Origin: Selenomonas sp. ND2010
Lineage (GTDB): Bacteria > Bacillota > Negativicutes > Selenomonadales > Selenomonadaceae
Reading direction: 5' to 3'
Length of the DNA stretch: 60,200 nucleotides
NCBI RefSeq assembly: GCF_000702005.1
Contig: NZ_JNKI01000018.1
Span: 1-60,200 of the forward strand
Under the pieces are notes generated by a model. It had not been told where the DNA came from. It did no database searches and worked only from the letters and a program-made list of their open reading frames with translations. Below, piece by piece: positions 37,641 through 44,394 of the stretch (its first letter is position 1; each line of letters opens with the position of its first letter). The position numbers and the translations under genes are program-made.

Positions 37641-38507
37641 GTGAAAAGGATTTTCATTGCTGGTGCGCTGTGTGCTGCCTTTTGGGGAATAGGAAGTTTG
37701 AATGTAAATTCATATGATGTTGGAATGAGGGTTGCGTCTGCTCAACAACCATCTTTGTCGATAAACCAGCGAGAGCTGAAAAAAAGTCCAGACCATCAAG
37801 TATCAGATGTTTATACTAGAGCGCATCATTTAATTTATGGAGATAAGGCACCATTGGGCCCTGATGGACGTGTTAGAATTGCTTTGGTCATAAATGGCGA
37901 TGAAGATATGGTGGTGGAAAATCGAGTAAAGAACCAGATATATCAGCAGATAAGAGATAAGTTTCCACGAGAAAGTTTCGCCATTATGAAAGGGACTGAT
38001 ATCAATACATATTTGCTAGAAAAAGCTGAGAACGATGGGGCTTTATCAAAAGGAAATAATTTTTCACATCCTTCATCGAGGTATACGCGAAATGAATATG
38101 GCGTGTCAGAAAAACATGGAGAAAGTGTTTCTAGCAATAAAACAAATGATGTTGATGATATGCCTGTAGGGAATCGGCCACGTGGGTTGGCAGATATGCG
38201 TTTAAATGACTACGTAGAGGCAGGTCGGCGTTTAGATTACGATTACGTTTTTGTTTTGACTATGACTTTGAGCAATAGGGTGAAATACCAAAAAGGTGTA
38301 CCTCTGCTCTTCACTACCCATACAAGTGAACAGAATATATGGATGAGAGCTCGTTTTGTGGATGTAAAAAAAGAACATTATGTATATAGAAATGATTTGC
38401 CAGCAAAGGGTGAGGCACATAATGGACATTTTAATGGTCGTATCTACGAGCAATCGGTTACCACGGTTATGAAAGAAATTTTGGATGATATTGCGATAAC
38501 AGAATAA
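37641..38507 (+). CDS. Secreted protein of unknown function
   Basis: Not recognised. 288 residues; an N-terminal hydrophobic segment with basic start (MKRIFIAGALCAAFWGIGSL) and a possible signal peptidase site VASA-QQ near residue 34. The middle (about 125-185) is polar and low in hydrophobics; the remainder looks like an alpha/beta domain (RVRIALVINGDED, DYDYVFVLTMTLSNRV). GTG start with GAGGAGGAG upstream. Base composition is clearly more AT-rich than in neighbouring core genes, hinting at acquisition. Own terminator follows. Confidence 0.65.
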   Translation: MKRIFIAGALCAAFWGIGSLNVNSYDVGMRVASAQQPSLSINQRELKKSPDHQVSDVYTRAHHLIYGDKAPLGPDGRVRIALVINGDEDMVVENRVKNQIYQQIRDKFPRESFAIMKGTDINTYLLEKAENDGALSKGNNFSHPSSRYTRNEYGVSEKHGESVSSNKTNDVDDMPVGNRPRGLADMRLNDYVEAGRRLDYDYVFVLTMTLSNRVKYQKGVPLLFTTHTSEQNIWMRARFVDVKKEHYVYRNDLPAKGEAHNGHFNGRIYEQSVTTVMKEILDDIAITE

Positions 38508-38520
38508 ATGAAGAATGGGG

Positions 38521-38555
38521 AAGACCGTTGTCTGGAAAGGGAGCGGTCTTTTTTA
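38521..38555 (+). terminator. Terminator after the secreted protein gene
   Basis: The stem AAGACCG / CGGTCTT followed by a T run. Confidence 0.65.
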
Positions 38556-38637
38556 TTCATGGGAAAAAATGAAGGGAATATTTACTTACACGGAGAATTG
38601 TACAAGAGATGAAACAACTATTTTGAGGTGATATATT

Positions 38638-39282
38638 ATGAAACGTTTGGTTCGTTTTTGTATAGTGGGGCTTTTTTTGTCCCTTTTGGGAAGTTCTTGG
38701 GTATATGCAGCTGAAAGTGAAAAAAATGGAAATGAGTCTACTGTATCAAGTAACAGGAGTGCAGATGATTGGTTTACGAGACCAGATGAAACAAAATCTA
38801 TAACTACTCAGTCAGAAGAGTCAAAGACGAAGCAGAAAGACAAAGAGGAGAAGCGCTTTGTGGAGCTGTTGAAGGATAATGGCTTTACCTATTATTTGGA
38901 TACGAAGAATGCCCGCTGGATTCAGATGCCTCATTCGGGCAATGAGTATATCGCGGATGTGTGGGTGAAGCTGATTCAGACGGATGATAGTGGTGAGTAC
39001 AGCTATCCGGCCAAGTATTTCCTGGCTCATTATTACGTTCGTCCGAATACCCAGCAGATTCAGTTTCTAAGTGAGCTGGAGGTTACGGGGCGGCCGGATA
39101 ACGCCATCAAGGAGCGGCCGTACAGCATGCAGAACTGGGAAAATCTCGTGCCGGGGTCGGTGGAAGATGAGCTCTATCATGGCATCGTCAAGAATATGAA
39201 GAAAAACCGGCTGGGGGGTAAATCCAGCAATGGCATGAGTGTTCGTGACATGGTAGAGGAGTATTTGAGAATATCCCTCTGA
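38638..39282 (+). CDS. Secreted protein of unknown function
   Basis: Not recognised. 214 residues with a signal peptide (MKRLVRFCIVGLFLSLLGSSWVYA-AES). A Ser/Lys/Glu-rich linker (about 27-72) precedes a globular part (about 73-214) with the pattern RWIQMPHSGNEYIADVWVKLI and YPAKYFLAHYYVRPNTQQIQFL, which resembles surface or periplasmic proteins common in Selenomonadales; that is an impression, not an identification. GAGGTGA precedes the ATG. The 5' part is AT-rich while the 3' part has the composition of the core genes. Confidence 0.65.
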   Translation: MKRLVRFCIVGLFLSLLGSSWVYAAESEKNGNESTVSSNRSADDWFTRPDETKSITTQSEESKTKQKDKEEKRFVELLKDNGFTYYLDTKNARWIQMPHSGNEYIADVWVKLIQTDDSGEYSYPAKYFLAHYYVRPNTQQIQFLSELEVTGRPDNAIKERPYSMQNWENLVPGSVEDELYHGIVKNMKKNRLGGKSSNGMSVRDMVEEYLRISL

Positions 39283-39299
39283 CTTTAAAGAGGTTTTTC
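39276..39299 (+). terminator. Weak terminator-like hairpin
   Basis: A short stem CCTCT / AGAGG followed by five T residues at the end of the secreted protein gene. Confidence 0.4.
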
Positions 39300-39336
39300 T
39301 CAGTGGAAGTGGATAACTAGGGAATAAAAGCAGGAT

Positions 39337-39390
39337 TTATCCACAAAATTATTGACATATCCACTACTTTGTGGATATGTCTGTGGATAA
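39337..39390 (+). promoter_or_regulatory. Promoter covered by DnaA boxes and an inverted repeat
   Basis: A consensus -35 TTGACA (39352-39357) is followed 18 bp on by TATGTC (39376-39381). A perfect inverted repeat GACATATCCAC-N6-GTGGATATGTC (39354-39381) covers both elements. Two exact DnaA boxes flank it, TTATCCACA at 39337-39345 and TGTGGATAA at 39382-39390, with near-matches inside the repeat. Confidence 0.55.
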
Positions 39391-39412
39391 GTTCACTGAT
39401 GAGAGTGCGATT

Positions 39413-41566
39413 ATGAAGAATGTAATTCGAAAAAATCAAATCGATGAAGTTACCGGTTTGTTTAACATGATGTACTTTATGGAAGATTCCTATTATCTGC
39501 TGAAAGATGCGGGCAATGGGAATATAAGCTTCCTGTATTTTGATGTAGAGAATTTCAAAAGTTATAATCAGAAATACGGCTTTCAAGATGGCAATAAATT
39601 CCTGCGGCGCATTGCCGGTATCCTGCGGGATGCGTTTCCCCATGGAATTTTGGCCAGGCTGAACGATGACCATTTTGTTGCCGCAGTGGAAAATGAGAAT
39701 ATTGAGCATCGGATTGAGTATGTGCGGCAGGCTGTTCATGATTTTGACCAGAATCTTGCCTTGGACATCAAGGTGGGGATTTATGTGCCGGCGGCCGGGA
39801 TTCAGGATACGGCGCTTATCCTCGACCGCGCGAAGCTTGCCTGTGATAGCATAAAGGGGATTTACGACAAGGGCTGGGAAGTCTTTGACGAAACACTGGA
39901 AAAGCAAATACGGATCAAGAATTACATCGTGAGCAATTTCTATCGGGCGCTGGAACACCACGATATTGAGGTCTGGTATCAGCCCGAAATACGCACGATG
40001 ACGCGTCAGATTATGGGATTCGAGGCATTGGCCCGTTGGAATTCACCCGAGTATGGAATGATATCGCCAGGGGTGTTTATCGAGGTGCTGGAGGATGCCC
40101 ATCTCATTCATAAATTGGACCTGTATGTAATTCGTGAGGCCTGCGAGGATTTCCGCCGGGTCCGTGAACATGGCGAGGGCTGGCAGGAGGCCAGGATTTC
40201 GCTGAATCTTTCACGGATGGATTTCCAGCTGACGGATATCTTTGAAGATGTGGAGCGAATCCGTCAGGAGTATCAGGTTCCCTGTGATCGGCTGCATATC
40301 GAAATCACCGAAGGGGCCTTTAGCTTTGATGACAATCATATCATTGAGCAGATTGAGCGCTTCCGCAAGGCTGGCTATGAGGTCTGGATGGATGACTTCG
40401 GCAGTGGGTATTCCTCGCTAAATACCTTGAAGGATTACGAGTTTGACCTCATAAAATTCGATATGCGGTTCTTGCGGGATTTTGGCAAGAAGCATAAAAC
40501 CGAGGTTATCTTAAAGTCCTTGGTCAATATGGCTAAGGAGCTTGGCATCCATACCTTGGCGGAAGGAGTCGAGACCGAGGAACAATATCAATTTCTGAAG
40601 GATCTGGGCTGCGAACTCTGCCAGGGATATCTGTTTGGCAAACCACAGCCCTTGCGAATGGCGGCCGAATCTTATGCGGGCAGTGAGGCGACCCTGTCTT
40701 TTGAGCCGCTTGCCTGCACGGATTACTTCCGCAAAATTGGCAATATCAATTTACTGAGCATATCGCCATTGCTCTCTTTTGAGGAGCGGGAGAACTATAT
40801 CAGTGCCATGCCGCTGGCTATTTGTGAGCAGGGAGATTCGGTGGATACCTTCCGCTATATCTATAAGAATGAGGCCTATGTGGATTTCATGAAGAGTACG
40901 GGCTACAAAGATTTGGCGGAGGAAATTCGCTATTATCAACTGGGGCATGAGCACTTTGCCCGGATGTTTGTGCGCCTGTTGAACCGCTGCCGCAAGTCGA
41001 AAATAGAGGAAACGGTGGACTATACGATAAATGGCAACCTTTGCAATATCCGTTGCCGTTATATTGCTACCGATGCCAAACGCAAGGTGGATGCTTTTGC
41101 CTTTATCGTCACGAAGCTTTCCGCAGATAAGCAGTTGGAGTCGATGGATCTTCATGTGGCGATCCGTCATTTGCTCGGTATTTTCACTCGGGTGGATTTC
41201 TTCTCGGTAAGTGGACGGGCGGAAAATATCTATATTGATGAGACACAGAACCGCTTGACTTACGAAGCATCTACGGTAGAGGAAATCTTGAAACTCTATG
41301 CGGATCGCTATATCGTTCCCGAGGAGCGGGAGCTTTTCTTAACGTTCTACAATTTGACGACGCTTATCGAGCGGCAAAAAGAACTGAAACGCGACCATTT
41401 TACGGCGTTTTTCCATACCTATAACGATGATGGGGATATTTCCCTAAAGATATACATCATCATACCGTTCCGTTTGGGCGGCGCGGAATGCTGGCTTTCC
41501 TGCATAAGGGATATGGACGGGCGCAGTCAGCTCGAGTCCGTAAAAGCCGGTGAGGTAAAAGACTGA
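39413..41566 (+). CDS. GGDEF-EAL protein, probable c-di-GMP phosphodiesterase
   Basis: About 717 residues. The N-terminal GGDEF-like domain (DEVTGLFNMMYFMEDS..) has RLNDDHF in place of GGDEF, so cyclase activity is not expected. The EAL domain is intact: FEALARW, LNLSRMDF, EITEGAF, MDDFGSGYSSL, IKFD, EGVET and QGYLFGKP, so it should hydrolyse c-di-GMP. The last 270 residues look PAS-like but are poorly defined. No membrane segment. The frame is open from a GTG at 39371, but the promoter lies there; the ATG at 39413 has GAGAG upstream and starts just before the GGDEF domain. Confidence 0.88.
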   Translation: MKNVIRKNQIDEVTGLFNMMYFMEDSYYLLKDAGNGNISFLYFDVENFKSYNQKYGFQDGNKFLRRIAGILRDAFPHGILARLNDDHFVAAVENENIEHRIEYVRQAVHDFDQNLALDIKVGIYVPAAGIQDTALILDRAKLACDSIKGIYDKGWEVFDETLEKQIRIKNYIVSNFYRALEHHDIEVWYQPEIRTMTRQIMGFEALARWNSPEYGMISPGVFIEVLEDAHLIHKLDLYVIREACEDFRRVREHGEGWQEARISLNLSRMDFQLTDIFEDVERIRQEYQVPCDRLHIEITEGAFSFDDNHIIEQIERFRKAGYEVWMDDFGSGYSSLNTLKDYEFDLIKFDMRFLRDFGKKHKTEVILKSLVNMAKELGIHTLAEGVETEEQYQFLKDLGCELCQGYLFGKPQPLRMAAESYAGSEATLSFEPLACTDYFRKIGNINLLSISPLLSFEERENYISAMPLAICEQGDSVDTFRYIYKNEAYVDFMKSTGYKDLAEEIRYYQLGHEHFARMFVRLLNRCRKSKIEETVDYTINGNLCNIRCRYIATDAKRKVDAFAFIVTKLSADKQLESMDLHVAIRHLLGIFTRVDFFSVSGRAENIYIDETQNRLTYEASTVEEILKLYADRYIVPEERELFLTFYNLTTLIERQKELKRDHFTAFFHTYNDDGDISLKIYIIIPFRLGGAECWLSCIRDMDGRSQLESVKAGEVKD

Positions 41567-41569
41567 CAT

Positions 41570-41613
41570 AAACAAGAGGAGCAATATCCTATGGGATATT
41601 GCTCCTCTTGTTT
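41570..41613. terminator. Strong bidirectional terminator
   Basis: A perfect 20-bp stem from AAACAAGAGGAGC.. (41570-41589) to its complement (41594-41613), with T residues. It ends the EAL gene and, from the other side, may end the AICAR transformylase gene. Confidence 0.85.
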
Positions 41614-41656
41614 AATGTGTATGTAAATGTAAGAATGGGGTAACAAATGGTAAAAA

Positions 41657-42829
41657 TCAGTGATGGAACAGGCGAATGTGGGTCATTGCCATCGCCATGT
41701 TGTATTTGTCACAGGTTTCGATGACATTGTCGTCGCGGATGGAACCACCTGCCTGGGCGACATAGGCTACGCCGCTCTTGTGCGCGCGTTCAATGTTGTC
41801 GCCAAAGGGGAAGAAGGCATCAGAGCCAAGGGCTACGCCGGTCTGTGTAGAGAGCCAGGCCTGTTTTTCTTCCTTCGTAAATACGGGCGGTTTTTCCGTG
41901 AAGACCCGTTTCCAGTTGTCACCGCCCAAAAGGTCCATATATTCGTCGCCAACATAGACGTCGATGGCATTGTCGCGATCCGGGCGGCGGACATCCTCGC
42001 GGAACGGCAGCGAGAGCACCTGTGGTGCTTGGCGCAGATACCAGATATCCGCTTTATTTCCAGCAAGACGCGTGCAGTGAACGCGGGACTGCTGGCCGGC
42101 ACCGATGCCGATGGCCTGTCCATCCTTGGCATAGCAGACCGAATTGGACTGCGTATACTTGAGCGTAATCAGGGAAATCAGCAGGTCGCGTTTCGCTGCT
42201 GCCGGGATGTCTTTGTTCTTCGTGGGGATTTCCGTGAGGCAGTCCTCCGTCAGATCGATCTCATTGCGCTGCTGTTCGAAGGTAATGCCGAATACCTGCT
42301 TTTTCTCGATTTTTTCCGGCTGGTAGTTCGGATCCATCTGAAGAACCAAATAGGTGCCTTTGCGCTTCGTCTTGAGAATCTCCAGTGCGGCCTCAGAATA
42401 GGACGGTGCAATAATGCCATCGGATACCTCGCGCTTGAGGAAGGAGGCAGTCTGTGCATCGCATTCGTCGGACAGTGCCACGAAATCGCCATAGGAGGAC
42501 ATGCGGTCAGCACCACGGGCACGGATATAGGCGGTAGCGATGGGTGACAGCTCAATCCCCTCGACAAAATAGGCTTTCTGCAGTGTTTCGGAGAGTGGAA
42601 CGGCTACCGCTGCGCCAGCAGGGCTGACATGTTTGAACGAAGCAGCTGCCGGAAGGCCGGTAGCTTTTTTGAGCTCCTGAACCAGCTGCCAGCTGTTCAT
42701 TGCATCAAGCAGGTTGATATAGCCCGGCTTGCCATTCAATACCGTGAAGGGAAGGTCGCCCTTTTCCATGAAGACGCGGGCTGGTTTCTGGTTCGGATTG
42801 CAGCCATACTTGAGTTCCATTTCATTCAT
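41657..42829 (-). CDS. Stand-alone AICAR transformylase (PurH C-terminal type)
   Basis: Transfers a formyl group from 10-formyltetrahydrofolate to AICAR (ZMP), the ninth step of IMP synthesis. 390 residues starting MNEMELKYGCNPNQKPARVF. Only the transformylase part of PurH is present; family signatures include AASFKHVSPAGAAVA, ARGADRMSSYGDFVALSD and the C-terminal GSDAFFPFGDNIERA and AQAGGSIRDDNVIE. No IMP cyclohydrolase domain is encoded here, so that step needs another gene. AAGGAG is nine bases from the ATG. A ZTP riboswitch lies upstream. Confidence 0.9.
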   Translation of the reverse strand: MNEMELKYGCNPNQKPARVFMEKGDLPFTVLNGKPGYINLLDAMNSWQLVQELKKATGLPAAASFKHVSPAGAAVAVPLSETLQKAYFVEGIELSPIATAYIRARGADRMSSYGDFVALSDECDAQTASFLKREVSDGIIAPSYSEAALEILKTKRKGTYLVLQMDPNYQPEKIEKKQVFGITFEQQRNEIDLTEDCLTEIPTKNKDIPAAAKRDLLISLITLKYTQSNSVCYAKDGQAIGIGAGQQSRVHCTRLAGNKADIWYLRQAPQVLSLPFREDVRRPDRDNAIDVYVGDEYMDLLGGDNWKRVFTEKPPVFTKEEKQAWLSTQTGVALGSDAFFPFGDNIERAHKSGVAYVAQAGGSIRDDNVIETCDKYNMAMAMTHIRLFHH

Positions 42830-42861
42830 TGCAGGTTTCTCCTTTTTTAAAAACATATACG

Positions 42862-42958
42862 AAAAAAGCCGACACAAATCCAGGCATCGCCCAGACGGTC
42901 GGCTTTTCTTCCCTGTGCTCCCTGTGGTAATCCACTTCCGTCAGTTGCACAGCATCTA
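42862..42958 (-). promoter_or_regulatory. ZTP (pfl) riboswitch with terminator platform
   Basis: Read on the minus strand: GTGGATTACCAC followed by AGGGAGCAC, the 5' half of the pfl aptamer, then CCGTCTGGGC, the conserved 3' pseudoknot part. GCCGAC..GTCGGC (about 42907-42862) makes a terminator stem with T run that uses the CCG(T)CTGGGC region in its loop and left arm, so ligand binding should prevent termination. ZMP is the substrate of the enzyme encoded downstream, which fits. Confidence 0.85.
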
Positions 42959-42963
42959 CTGTC

Positions 42964-42993
42964 AATCTATCATAGAGAGGACTCGTTTGTCAA
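42964..42993 (-). promoter_or_regulatory. Promoter of the ZTP riboswitch unit
   Basis: On the minus strand TTGACA (42993-42988), an 18-bp spacer and TAGATT (42969-42964), just upstream of the aptamer. Confidence 0.55.
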
Positions 42994-43079
42994 GAGGGGA
43001 CAGTGGGAACGAATCACCTAATCAAAAATTTGCAGTTTCGCGAACAATCCTATGCGAAACCTCTGTTAGATTTGCAAGA

Positions 43080-43092
43080 TTTATGGTATGAT
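43080..43092 (+). promoter_or_regulatory. Extended -10 promoter of pfkA
   Basis: TGG-TATGAT (-10 at 43087-43092), 71 bp before the pfkA start. No good -35 is seen. Confidence 0.4.
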
Positions 43093-43162
43093 ATGGGATA
43101 GTAAGGTTTAATACTAGACGTACTATGTTACACATTTCTCATATTCAAGGGGGACTTCAGTT

Positions 43163-44125
43163 ATGTTAAAAAGCATCGCAGTCATGACCAGTGGTGGCGA
43201 TAGCCCGGGAATGAACGCAGCAGCTCGTGCCGTTGTTCGCACGGCTCTCTATGAAGGCGTTAAAGTCTGGGGTATCCGTGATGGTTATCATGGTCTGCTT
43301 GAAGAAGATATGTTTGAGATGCAGTCCAAAGACGTTGGTGACATTATCCAGCGCGGTGGTACGTTCCTGGGAACGGCTCGCTGCAAACGCTGGAAGACGC
43401 CGGAAGGCCGTATGCTGGGCTATCAGCATTTGGTAGACCGCGGCATCCAGGGCCTTTGCGTCATCGGTGGTGACGGCTCTCTGCGCGGCGCATCCTTGCT
43501 TTCGCAGGAGACTGGTATTCCTATCGTAGGCCTGCCAGGCACGATCGATAACGATGTCTGGGGTTCGGACTACACGATTGGCTGCGATACGGCTGCCAAC
43601 ACCATCATCGATGCAATCAACAAGCTCCGTGATACGGCTTCGGCACATCGCCGCGTCATTGTCATGGAGGTAATGGGCCGCAACTCTGGTTGGCTGGCTC
43701 TGGTTTCGGGCATTTCTGGCGGTGCAGAGTATATCCTCGTACCGGAGTCCCCCTTCGATCTTGATAAAATCTGTGAAGACATGAAGGCTGCTTATCAGAA
43801 AGGCAAGCGCTACATTCTCGTTGTCGTTGCTGAGGGTGCTGGCAGTGGCCAGGAGATCGGCGACTACATTGCCAAGAAGACGGAACTCGATACGCGCGTA
43901 TCGGTACTCGGTCATATCCAGCGTGGGGGCTCCCCGTCGGTCATCGACCGCGTTCGCGCCAGCCAGCTCGGCGAGCAGGCAGCGCTTGCTCTTATCTCGG
44001 GCCTTTCGGATATCGTATTCGGCTTCAGCAAGGGCCGCGTCGTTTCCATCGACCTGCATGATTCGGTCAATAACAAGAAAAAACTCGATCCGGAGTATTT
44101 GCATCTGGCAAAAGTTTTGTTCTAA
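43163..44125 (+). CDS. pfkA: ATP-dependent 6-phosphofructokinase
   Basis: Phosphorylates fructose 6-phosphate in glycolysis. 320 residues, the usual bacterial length. The nucleotide motif VIGGDGSLRGA has Gly where PPi enzymes have Asp, and the catalytic loop is PGTIDND not PKTIDND; both point to ATP as donor. EVMGRNSGWLAL and GHIQRGGSPSVIDR bind substrate and effector. AAGGGGG precedes the ATG. Monocistronic. Confidence 0.97.
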   Translation: MLKSIAVMTSGGDSPGMNAAARAVVRTALYEGVKVWGIRDGYHGLLEEDMFEMQSKDVGDIIQRGGTFLGTARCKRWKTPEGRMLGYQHLVDRGIQGLCVIGGDGSLRGASLLSQETGIPIVGLPGTIDNDVWGSDYTIGCDTAANTIIDAINKLRDTASAHRRVIVMEVMGRNSGWLALVSGISGGAEYILVPESPFDLDKICEDMKAAYQKGKRYILVVVAEGAGSGQEIGDYIAKKTELDTRVSVLGHIQRGGSPSVIDRVRASQLGEQAALALISGLSDIVFGFSKGRVVSIDLHDSVNNKKKLDPEYLHLAKVLF

Positions 44126-44138
44126 AAACGTGATAATT

Positions 44139-44164
44139 AAGGCTGCACGAGGAGTGCAGCCTTT
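44139..44164 (+). terminator. Terminator of pfkA
   Basis: The stem AAGGCTGCAC / GTGCAGCCTT with trailing T residues. Confidence 0.8.
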
Positions 44165-44198
44165 TATTTGTGGTTATTTATCAGAAAATAAAAAATAG

Positions 44199-44228
44199 TT
44201 GCATAAAACTTTGTGTGTATAGTATAAT
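44199..44228 (+). promoter_or_regulatory. Promoter of an orphan short transcript
   Basis: TTGCAT (44199-44204), an 18-bp spacer and TATAAT (44223-44228), between the pfkA terminator and the metH end. Confidence 0.6.
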
Positions 44229-44234
44229 GAAAGC

Positions 44235-44388
44235 ACAGAAAGTTTCTTACGTTTCAGACACATGGATTGAAAGGTATCCAGGAAGGAGATGAGTGCACAG
44301 ACCACTATTTCTCCAAGTACCATTACGATTGCTGAGTGATTTTTGACAAGTCAAAAAGGGAGATGCCACGTTTGGGCATCTCCCTTTT
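44235..44388 (+). ncRNA. Orphan transcript of about 155 nt, small RNA or micropeptide mRNA
   Basis: It runs from the predicted start near 44235 to a strong terminator (44354-44388). An internal hairpin TGGAT..ATCCA lies near 44264-44280. AAGGAG at 44284-44289 could serve a GTG at 44294 (17 residues, ends 44347); an ATG at 44290 touches the AAGGAG and would give MSAQTTISPSTITIAE (ends 44340). Neither peptide is recognised. Whether the RNA or a peptide is the product is open. Confidence 0.45.
44354..44388. terminator. Bidirectional terminator of the orphan transcript and metH
   Basis: A perfect 14-bp stem AAAAGGGAGATGCC / GGCATCTCCCTTTT. Confidence 0.85.
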
Positions 44389-44394
44389 CGATTG

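Noticed and set aside
37499-37717. 72-codon frame overlapping the start of the first secreted protein
   Set aside because: The GTG-started gene at 37641 has a better ribosome binding site and signal peptide, and the frames overlap.
41657-42829. Idea that the AICAR transformylase is a truncated purH pseudogene
   Set aside because: The frame is complete with own ribosome binding site and a matching riboswitch, and stand-alone transformylases of this length exist.
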